DNA from: Acinetobacter pittii
GTDB taxonomy: Bacteria; Pseudomonadota; Gammaproteobacteria; Pseudomonadales; Moraxellaceae
Length of the DNA stretch: 64,000 nucleotides
Reading direction: 5' to 3'
NCBI RefSeq assembly: GCF_034067285.1
Contig: NZ_CP139286.1
Location: forward strand, 2,728,001 to 2,792,000
In this document: positions 55,302 to 64,000 of the stretch, in pieces
Layout of the letters: each line of letters opens with the position of its first letter
How positions within the stretch are numbered: position 1 is the first letter of the stretch
Notes under the pieces: model-generated
What the model was told of the DNA's origin: nothing
Databases searched by the model: none
What the model saw: the letters and a program-made list of their open reading frames with translations, nothing else
Translations under genes and position numbers: made by a program

Positions 55302-58300
55302 GTTGCTCATCGCCCAGATGATTTAGAAAACGTTTATTGAATGCGGACGTTTTGGACATGGGTTGCTCATCGCCCAGATGATTTAGAAAGCCTTGCACGT
55401 GATACTCAGATTTAGAGCAATGTTGCTCATCGCCCAGATGATTTAGAAAAATGGTTGTTATGGGGTGTGGACCCGTCAAATGTTGCTCATCGCCCAGATG
55501 ATTTAGAAATGATAAAGTTGCTTTTGAAGATACAGGTAAAAGTTGCTCATCGCCCAGATGATTTAGAAAAGTCACAAAAAATGGGGAAGTTTATAGATAT
55601 AGTTGCTCATCGCCCAGATGATTTAGAAATAAAAAGCTTGGTTATGTCATTTTTGCAATTGGTTGCTCATCGCCCAGATGATTTAGAAAAAGTACCGTCA
55701 GCCGCGATTGGGACCTCGATCGTTGCTCATCGCCCAGATGATTTAGAAACATACCGGATATAAGTTAGGTTCAAGCATTAAGTTGCTCATCGCCCAGATG
55801 ATTTAGAAATTTCGTGAAGTATTTACGGTGCGTTTCAAATAGTTGCTCATCGCCCAGATGATTTAGAAAAAAATCGCGGGGGTTTCCGGCGCAGCCGTGA
55901 CGTTGCTCATCGCCCAGATGATTTAGAAAGCTCACAATAGAGCCGGCGGCGGTCAAACCCTGTTGCTCATCGCCCAGATGATTTAGAAAGGTTGGGAGCA
56001 AATGCTTAAACATGTTTATCAGTTGCTCATCGCCCAGATGATTTAGAAACGCTGCGGCCGCATTACTACCCCCTTCGCCAAGTTGCTCATCGCCCAGATG
56101 ATTTAGAAACGAACGAATATTCGTGAATGCGTGGCATCGTTGTTGCTCATCGCCCAGATGATTTAGAAATACCTATCAAGACCTCATTCAATATGTAGAA
56201 CGTTGCTCATCGCCCAGATGATTTAGAAATAGAGGATAGTCCGTGGTTGGGCCCGCTGTTTGTTGCTCATCGCCCAGATGATTTAGAAAACTCAGCTATG
56301 AGACATTGCCAACAGGTACAAGTTGCTCATCGCCCAGATGATTTAGAAATAAAGAGATTTCTTTACTTAATAGTAGGTGTCCGTTGCTCATCGCCCAGAT
56401 GATTTAGAAATTGTAGTTAATCCCACTAAGAACACTTATGAAGTTGCTCATCGCCCAGATGATTTAGAAAAAAATTAAATGCTTATGGTGGCTTAGTAAG
56501 CAGTTGCTCATCGCCCAGATGATTTAGAAAAACCTTCCAAAATTCGCATAATGCAGATTGATGTTGCTCATCGCCCAGATGATTTAGAAATTACCGCTAT
56601 TGGTAACGACAACTGGCGAGTTGTTGCTCATCGCCCAGATGATTTAGAAATGCATAAGCAGCAAGAGCCAGGATGCCAAAAAGTTGCTCATCGCCCAGAT
56701 GATTTAGAAATTGGAGCAACTTTGCAGGCGAAGCCTTGATCTGTTGCTCATCGCCCAGATGATTTAGAAATGAAGCATGACCTTTTCTATAAAATTCATC
56801 ATGTTGCTCATCGCCCAGATGATTTAGAAATCCTTCAGCAAGTTTCAAAAGTTTGTTTTTTCGTTGCTCATCGCCCAGATGATTTAGAAATCTTTACGTG
56901 ACTATCTTGCGGCAAACGCTCCGTTGCTCATCGCCCAGATGATTTAGAAAAAGACACAATTGAATGGTGGGAAAAACAAAGTGTTGCTCATCGCCCAGAT
57001 GATTTAGAAAAATCCCCCTCAATAACTTTGATTTGAGTAGGAGTTGCTCATCGCCCAGATGATTTAGAAAACATCCCCGCTTGCACAAAATCTAATAATG
57101 GAGTTGCTCATCGCCCAGATGATTTAGAAATTCGCGGCTGATGATTGGACCATCAGCACGAAGTTGCTCATCGCCCAGATGATTTAGAAATCTGTATTTA
57201 GACTCCTTGTTGTAAACCTCATGTTGCTCATCGCCCAGATGATTTAGAAATTTTGTTGGCAAGGTTTCAGCCGCGAATGCGAGTTGCTCATCGCCCAGAT
57301 GATTTAGAAAAATCCCCCTCAATAACTTTGATTTGAGTAGGAGTTGCTCATCGCCCAGATGATTTAGAAAACATCCCCGCTTGCACAAAATCTAATAATG
57401 GAGTTGCTCATCGCCCAGATGATTTAGAAATTCGCGGCTGATGATTGGACCATCAGCACGAAGTTGCTCATCGCCCAGATGATTTAGAAATTAGTTATTA
57501 AAAAAATTTCGATAATCACAAAGTTGCTCATCGCCCAGATGATTTAGAAAAGACGTCCAGACTTGTAAACCATAAATGCTATGTTGCTCATCGCCCAGAT
57601 GATTTAGAAATTTAAAAGGTCCATTTCATCGCGGTACTCTTCGTTGCTCATCGCCCAGATGATTTAGAAACGTCACGTTTGTCATGTCTGGTCACGTTCA
57701 GCGTTGCTCATCGCCCAGATGATTTAGAAATACTTGCTCAAGCAGCGGCTACCAGCCCTTTAGTTGCTCATCACCCAGATGATTTAGAAAAAATGCCATG
57801 GAGGGAATATAGATGCCTGACTGTTCGTCATCGCACAGATGATTTAGAAATTTGTAAAACAGTATGCTTTAGACGTTTTACGTTGCTCATCGTGTAGATG
57901 ATTTAGAAAATCAAGTTTGATAACTGCAATACCTGAGGTTTGTTGCTCATCGTGTAGATGATTTAGAAACATAGCAGCAAGTTCAGCATTTAAACGCGGA
58001 CGTTGCTCATCGTGTAGATGATTTAGAAAAGTATCACCCACTACAGCAATATTTTTTTTACGTTGCTCATCGTGTAGATGATTTAAAAAAAAACCAATAA
58101 TAACTGAGTCACGATAAAATTGTTGCTCATCGCTTAGATGATTTAGAAAACGTCTTCTAATGATGGACTTTAATCCAATATATTGGTCATCGCTCAGATG
58201 ATTTAGAAAATCTCACTGAAGATATGACCATCACTTTCTTCGTCGCTCATCGCCCAGATGATTTAGAAAACCCGCTTTTGCAGTTCCTCCACTTTCGCTT

Positions 58301-61300
58301 GGTTCGTCATTGCATAGATGATTTAGAAAACGTCTTCTAATGATGGACTCTAATCCAATATATTGGTCATCGCTCAGATGATTTAGAAAATTAAAGCATT
58401 TTCATATGAGCCTTCCTCATTGTTCATCATCGTCCAGATGATTTAGAAATTCGGATCAGTCCAGTCATCATCCTCGTCAATTTTGCTCATCGCCCAGATG
58501 ATTTAGAAAGTATATTGATTCGTGGTCTTTGATGGCTTGCTGTTCATCATCGCTCAGATGATTTAGAAATCCGCACCGCTAATCAAGGCTGGGTCTTTGG
58601 GGTTGTTCATCACATAGATGATTTAAAAAATGGCCAGCAGACGGCTCAAGCGCCTTTTCACTTTGTTCATCGCATAGATGATTTAGAAAATCTCGCCACG
58701 CTTCACATACAGTACATCGAAGTTCATCATCTCATAGATGATTTAGAAACAAGGTATTTCGACCGCAAAAAGGAACCTGGTGTTCGTCATCGCATAGATG
58801 ATTTAGAAATCTACTAGCTAGGACATTTAGGCCCTTAATTAGTTGCTCATCGCATAGATGATTTAGAAAAATAACCACTACGATGTGTAGTTAATAATGG
58901 GGTTGCTCATCGCCCAGATGATTTAATGAGCAGTTAGGCATATTATTAGATAGTGATGCGCTTTGGTCATCGCATAGATGATTTAGAAATTGTAGCACTT
59001 ATTGCTCTCACACTTATTTTTGTTCGTCCTCACATAGATGATTTAGAAAGCAGCATCAAACGAGAAATTAGCTAACATATTGTTGTTCATCGCCCAGATG
59101 ATTTAGAAAATTGTTTGAATAATATGGACAATCCAGCCAATGTTCGTCATCGCCCAGATGATTTAGAAAACATCCCCGCTTGCACAAAATCTAATAATGG
59201 AGTTGCTCATCGCCCAGATGATTTAGAAAATCAACCGACTTTCTTTCAAGCCCTGATTGAAGTTGCTCATCGCCCAGATGATTTAGAAAACCGAAATTCA
59301 GACCCGCATTAATAACGTCTTGTTGTTCATCGCATAGATGATTTAGAGAAAAGTTGGTTGAACCATATTCTGATGATGTAAGTTCGTCATCGTTCAGATG
59401 ATTTAGAAAACATTATCTTTGGTTCGCCAAATGAGTACTGCGTTTCTCATCGCACAGATGATTTAGAAATAAAGCCGTTCCGTTTAGCTTTAGTGGTTTT
59501 AGTTTCTCATCGCTCAGATGATTTAGAAAATGACTTTACGTGGTTGTTTTTCATCTTTTGGGTTTCTCATCGCTCAGATGATTTAGAAAACAAAACTAAG
59601 GCTTCTTGTCTTGATGATGTCGTTTCTCATCGCTCAGATGATTTAGAAACTGAATAGCACCATATTGTTTCTGCGATCTTTGTTTCTCATCGCTCAGATG
59701 ATTTAGAAAATAAGTGGCAATGATTCAAACTGTTCTAATAGGTTTCTCATCGCTCAGATGATTTAGAAATGGTCAAGAACGTGTATATCACCACCCAACT
59801 TGTTGCTCATCGCCCAGATGATTTAGAAATTTCCCTCTAATCATCTGAGAAATGTGGCTAGGTTCTTCATCGCATAGATGATTTAGAAATCAACCTGAAC
59901 GCGGACATAGTCCTGATGCTTGTTGCTCATCGCATAGATGATTTAGAAATGATAGCCTGCCCGACGAGATTGTAGCGGTTCGTTCGTCATCGCACAGATG
60001 ATTTAGAAATATCAATGTTACCGCCATAGAGTCAGCGCTTGGTTCGTCATCGCACAGATGATTTAGAAATAGAACTTGTCGATGATGTAGATGAGGCAAT
60101 AGTTATTCATCGCATAGATGATTTAGAAACGTACTTAATAGTGACGGCAAAGTTAGTACGAGTTATTCATCGCATAGATGATTTAGAAAACCATCCACTC
60201 ACCGGCTTCTTGAATGTTATGGTTTTTCATCGCACAGATGATTTAGAAATTAGGAGGCAAGCCCATTACGCCATCAGTGTCGTTCGTCATCGCACAGATG
60301 ATTTAGAAAACTATGGCCGTATTTTTGGTACTGCTACTTTAGTTCGTCATCGCACAGATGATTTAGAAATTATTTCGTATGTTGTATAAAGCTCTATGTG
60401 CGTTCGTCATCGCACAGATGATTTAGAAAACAGTACCGTTCTAACTCGTCAGTGCTTGTTGGTTACTCATCGCCCAGATGATTTAGAAATTGATCCGTAT
60501 CTAATACTTTTTTTCCAAATAGTTACTCATCGCCCAGATGATTTAGAAAGGAGTAGTCCAGTTTTCTTTCTGAGCTCTACGGTTGCTCATCGCATAGATG
60601 ATTTAGAAAACAACTTTTTAAATTTGAATTTATTTTAGCTCGTTCGTCATCGCATAGATGACTTAGAAAATTTGTTGCACAGTAATGGTGTACTACGGGA
60701 TGTTTCTAATCTCTCAGATGATTTAGAAAATTGAGCTGAAGGAGTAGTAAAACTTGCACATGTTTCTCATCGCACAGATGATTTAGAAACAAACATGAAA
60801 ACAGAATACGTGCCTGATAATGTTGCTCATCACTTAGATGATTTAGAAAACATGGGAGCTTCCATTTAGATGCGTTATCAATTTATTCATCGCTCAGATA
60901 ATTTAGAAAATCCATTCAGTTATAGAAAGACCGCCATATAAGTTCGTCATCGCCCAGATGATTTAGAAAATCACAGGAGGCAAATAAGGCCCCACGTATA
61001 GGTTGCTCATCGCATAGATGATTTAGAAAATAATGGTCATTTTGGTGATTGAATTATTAATATTTGTCATCGCGTAGATGATTTAGAAAACATCTGTATG
61101 CAGATTTTGCTGCGTCCTTACGTTACTCATCGCATAGATGATTTAGAAATGCATTACCACTACGAACAGCGTCATATAACTGTTGCTCATCGCCTAGATG
61201 ATTTAGAAATCAACGGCAAACTTCGGTCTGTATTTGTATTTGTTTCTCATCGCCTAGATGATTTAGAAAATCGTTTGAATAATATGGACAATCCAACCAA

Positions 61301-61989
61301 TGTTCGTCATCGCTCAGATGATTTAGAAAATTATTCGCTTTACCGATCACTACATTAGGCCGTTGCTCATCGCGGAGATGATTTAGAAAAATGTGCTTTA
61401 CGGGGATGAGGTATTCTTCCAGTTGCTCATCGCGTAGATGATTTAGAAACGTCAGATTCCAGTAGGTCTAAAGACAGATTCGTTGCTCATCGCATAGATG
61501 ATTTAGAAAGCACATAAGCATCAAATTTATCACTTCCTTGTGTTGCTCATCGCATAGATGATTTAGAAATTATGTGGGGTTTGGGGCGAAGCTCCATATC
61601 TGTTGCTCATCGTGTAGATGATTTAGAAATCAAGTTTTTTGATACTTGGGAAATGTGTTTCGTTGCTCATCGCATAGATGATTTAGAAAAGCTATCCAAA
61701 GCGTTCAATGATCATCTTCGGGTTGCTCATCGTATAGATGATTTAGAAAGGATCGAGGCGCAAGAAGATTTATATTTTTTCGTTGCTCATCGCGTAGATG
61801 ATTTAGAAATTGCATGTGCAACGGCGCGTACGCTGCTAAAAGTTGCTCATCGCCCAGATGATTTAGAAAACATGGGAGCTTCCATTTAGATGCGTTATCA
61901 ATTTATTCATCGCTCAGATGATTTAGAAATCGCCCCATTCCATCCAAACGCGATTTAAGTAGTTCGTCATCGCATAGATGATTTAATAA
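55302..61989 (+). CRISPR. CRISPR array 2, 112 repeats, 111 spacers
   Basis: 28-nt repeats recur every 60 bp; one spacer is 33 nt (before 56383) and one 31 nt (before 57882). The leader-proximal 41 repeats are identical: GTTGC, stem TCATC/GATGA, loop GCCCA, handle TTTAGAAA. From 57763 on the repeats vary in loop and 5' flank, often in runs, and the last repeat has a broken handle (ATTTAATAA). Several spacers are duplicated. Reading frames across the repeats on both strands are artefacts of the periodicity. Confidence 0.98.
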
Positions 61990-62000
61990 TTTAAATTTTA

Positions 62001-62034
62001 AAAAGAAAAAACCCCGAAACTTTCGTTTCAGGGC
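62001..62034 (-). terminator. Terminator of ssrA
   Basis: On the minus strand a hairpin with arms CCCTGAAAC/GTTTCGGGG (one mismatch) is followed by TTTTTTCTTTTT. It lies between ssrA and the end of array 2. Confidence 0.85.
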
Positions 62035-62047
62035 TTTTCACGAATCT

Positions 62048-62407
62048 TGGTGGAGATGGCGGGAGTTGAACCCGCGTCCGCCAGCACTACGCTCGAGAAT
62101 ACTACATGCTTAGATATCGTCTATTATTTTAACACCAAGTGACCCGACGAACAGGGTACAAGGTGCGATCCTCTAAGTTTGGTATAAAGCCCCGAGGCTT
62201 GACTCTATACGGACTTGTGTGCGTGCGCTACGGTCGGGTTCCTAAACCACAAGTATTCTAGGAAGCGGACAAACTGCCCTTAGGCAGCTAGAGCGTAAGT
62301 TTCGTCGTTTGCGACTATTAAAATGCAAATTTTATTTACGAGAGAAAATGCGCTCTCGGCATGCATCTATGAGTTTCATCACCGGCGTCGAAGCCAATAA
62401 CATCCCC
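62048..62407 (-). ncRNA. ssrA: Transfer-messenger RNA (tmRNA)
   Basis: This 360-nt RNA rescues stalled ribosomes and tags their peptides. The minus strand begins GGGGATGTTATTGGCTTCG and ends in the tRNA-like GGTTCAACTCCC...CTCCACCA, with CCA encoded. The tag frame at 62280-62312 reads ANDETYALAA then stop. Size and ends fit bacterial one-piece tmRNA. Confidence 0.97.
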
Positions 62408-62421
62408 ATGAATGTCTGAAC

Positions 62422-62430
62422 ATCATAGCA
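62422..62430 (-). promoter_or_regulatory. Extended -10 of the ssrA promoter
   Basis: On the minus strand TGCTATGAT lies about 14 nt before the mature tmRNA 5' end, leaving a short leader for RNase P to remove. Confidence 0.6.
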
Positions 62431-62526
62431 TAACTAAAATAAAATGCTGTGCAATTTATCAACAGTCTGCTACTGATGAACATATTTACATAATGGAGAG
62501 CCTTTTGCTTTTTTCAAGGGCTACAT

Positions 62527-62560
62527 AAAAAAGCTGCCAAAAATGACAGCTTTTTTTTAA
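62527..62560 (-). terminator. Terminator of the gamma-glutamyltransferase gene
   Basis: On the minus strand the arms AAAAAAGCTG/CAGCTTTTTT form a hairpin just past the stop codon. Confidence 0.85.
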
Positions 62561-62568
62561 AGTGTGGT

Positions 62569-64000
62569 CTATAAGGTTCCATTGCCTAACACAATACCTT
62601 CACGGCGTGGGTCTACTCCACCTGCGTATTTAGTTTGATTATTAATATTTACTTTCATAATCGTTGAAATACCGCTGGTTTGCGCAGTGTTCGATATACC
62701 ATGCCCTTTTGCTTTTAAACCTTCAATCAGGTCAACTAAAGAAAGCTGTACATTCGAGCTATCCACATTGGTGTTTTTACTATTGGTCGCGCCAAAGTTT
62801 ACAAGCGAGGTAGCCTGCTGTGCATTTAAGTTCCAGTCCAATGCACCTACCAAAGTTTTAACTACATATTGAATGATCGTACCGCCACCTGGTGAACCTG
62901 TTGCCATATAAAACTCATCTGGCGTGGTGCCTTTAAACACTAAGGTTGGCGCCATGGTACTACGTGGGCGTTTGCCCCCTTCTACACGGTTAGCAACCAG
63001 TGCCCCAGTGCTGTCATAAGGGTTCGCGCTAAAATCAGTTAACTGGTTCGATAGCAAGAAACCATCCACCATGTGGAATGAACCCATGCTCGATTCAACA
63101 GTCGATGTCATTGAAACCACATTGCCATAGGCATCTACAATCGTGAACTGCGTTGTGCCATGTTCAACAGTGGTGTCGACGCCTGCAGCCGTATTGAAAT
63201 TACCTGCTGGTGCAACGCCCATACTTTGGTTAGGGTTAATCAGTGCTGCACGTTGTTTTAAGTAATTTTTATCAATAAGACTTGGAATGCCCTGTGCTGG
63301 TAAAGCTACAAAGTCAGTGTCTGCGACATATTTGTCACGGTCAGCATAGGCCAAACGCTCTGCTTCAGACACTAAATGCACGCCCATCACATCTGGCACA
63401 CCGCCTTCATTTTCAGGGTTTTTAGGTGGATAGAGCGACATATCAAAGTTTTCTAAAATACCCAGCGTTTGAGCAACTGCTATCCCTCCCGAAGATGGAG
63501 GTGGCATGGTACATACATAGAAACTGTCACGGTAAGTGGTACAAATTGGAGTACGCTTTTTCACTTCATAGTTTGATAAATCCTGTAAGGTCATCAAACT
63601 TGGCGTAATTGGAGTTCTTGCTGGGTCATCCCCAACCGTTTGGCCTGCTTTTGCCACAATCGCTTGGGCAATCGGCCCAGTGTGCAATGCATTTGCCCCT
63701 TGTACAGCAAGTGCTTCAAGCGTTTTTGCATATTCTTTATTGGTCATGATTTCACCCACTTTGCGTGGTGAACCATCTATATAGAAATAGGTTTTCATTG
63801 CATTTGCATCGAGCGCCAAGCTATTTGCATTACTTGCAATCGCATCTGCCAAACGTCCCGGAATGCGGAAACCGTTGTCAGCTAAACCAATGGCTTCATC
63901 AAACAACTGGTTCCACTTGAGTTTACCATGCTCTTTTTGTGCTTGTTCAAGCAAACGCATTACACCCGGCACACCAATCGAGCGACCACTACGTCGCGCA
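62569..64000 (-). CDS. ggt: Gamma-glutamyltransferase, 5' end beyond window
   Basis: This periplasmic N-terminal nucleophile enzyme cleaves gamma-glutamyl bonds, for example in glutathione. The reading frame continues upstream past 63972 to the window edge (ARRSGRSIGVPGVM), so the gene is truncated by the window, and the apparent start at 63972 is only a GTG within it. The self-processing Thr begins TTQFTIVDAYGNVVSMTST; later LSNQLTDFS and the oxyanion GSPGGGT motif are clear. About 477 codons are visible, covering most of both subunits. Confidence 0.93.
   Translation of the reverse strand, partial: ARRSGRSIGVPGVMRLLEQAQKEHGKLKWNQLFDEAIGLADNGFRIPGRLADAIASNANSLALDANAMKTYFYIDGSPRKVGEIMTNKEYAKTLEALAVQGANALHTGPIAQAIVAKAGQTVGDDPARTPITPSLMTLQDLSNYEVKKRTPICTTYRDSFYVCTMPPPSSGGIAVAQTLGILENFDMSLYPPKNPENEGGVPDVMGVHLVSEAERLAYADRDKYVADTDFVALPAQGIPSLIDKNYLKQRAALINPNQSMGVAPAGNFNTAAGVDTTVEHGTTQFTIVDAYGNVVSMTSTVESSMGSFHMVDGFLLSNQLTDFSANPYDSTGALVANRVEGGKRPRSTMAPTLVFKGTTPDEFYMATGSPGGGTIIQYVVKTLVGALDWNLNAQQATSLVNFGATNSKNTNVDSSNVQLSLVDLIEGLKAKGHGISNTAQTSGISTIMKVNINNQTKYAGGVDPRREGIVLGNGTL

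Noticed and set aside
55288..61889. Many frames with repeated AHRPDDLE (plus) or FLNHLGDEQ (minus) in array 2
   Set aside because: These are translations of the CRISPR repeat on each strand; there are no ribosome sites and the spacers are unrelated.
63972..64000. Start of the gamma-glutamyltransferase gene at 63972
   Set aside because: The frame stays open to the window edge with family-like residues (SGRSIGVPGV); the true start is outside.

Overview
The window looks like Acinetobacter, most likely the A. baumannii group. The evidence is the low-GC coding style and a set of genes typical of that genus: a BCCT pair with betIBA, a membrane-anchored Mqo, pga genes, an OprD porin with a DapA-like enzyme and MFS carrier, a type I-F CRISPR-Cas with a 28-nt repeat, and a tmRNA encoding the tag ANDETYALAA. 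The species call is inference from sequence reading only; no database search was run.

Layout. 1-6.97 kb: a catabolic operon on the minus strand (Rieske ferredoxin, 99-aa protein, Rieske oxygenase, SDR, extradiol-type dioxygenase, ferredoxin reductase, MFS carrier cut by the window edge), divergent from an IclR regulator. 7-9 kb: a hypothetical gene, pnuC and a crotonase. 9-12.8 kb: pgaB-pgaC-pgaD without pgaA. 13-18.7 kb: housekeeping genes (FKBP, YaeQ, DctA-type carrier, COG0523 GTPase, thioesterase, MarC). 18.7-26.7 kb: choline to glycine betaine osmoprotection (two BCCT carriers, betI, betB, betA) around a perfect 48-bp palindrome. 27-34.6 kb: mqo, mmuM with an APC permease, a large lipase-like lipoprotein and a DUF1275 protein. 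35-41.2 kb: a LysR/DapA-like/MFS/OprD uptake and catabolism locus, bracketed by two related small cysteine-rich secreted proteins and followed by a strongly structured RNA candidate.

41.2-45.05 kb is an AT-rich accessory module between two identical 26-bp direct repeats. It holds a four-gene minus-strand operon (two PAAR-like proteins, a zincin with HEMGH, a lipoprotein) and two plus-strand lipoproteins. It reads like a type VI secretion effector/immunity cargo module.

45.7-62 kb is a complete type I-F CRISPR-Cas system in an unusual order: cas2/3 (minus), array 1 (19 repeats, read on minus), then divergently csy1-csy2-csy3-csy4-cas1 (plus) and array 2 (112 repeats, read on plus). In the usual I-F order cas1 and cas2/3 sit together upstream of csy1. 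The two array leaders are homologous (37 of 44 positions). Repeats keep the Csy4 stem and 8-nt handle, while the loop and 5' flank change in runs along array 2. Array 2 ends 58 bp from the 3' end of ssrA (tmRNA), after which a gamma-glutamyltransferase gene runs off the window.
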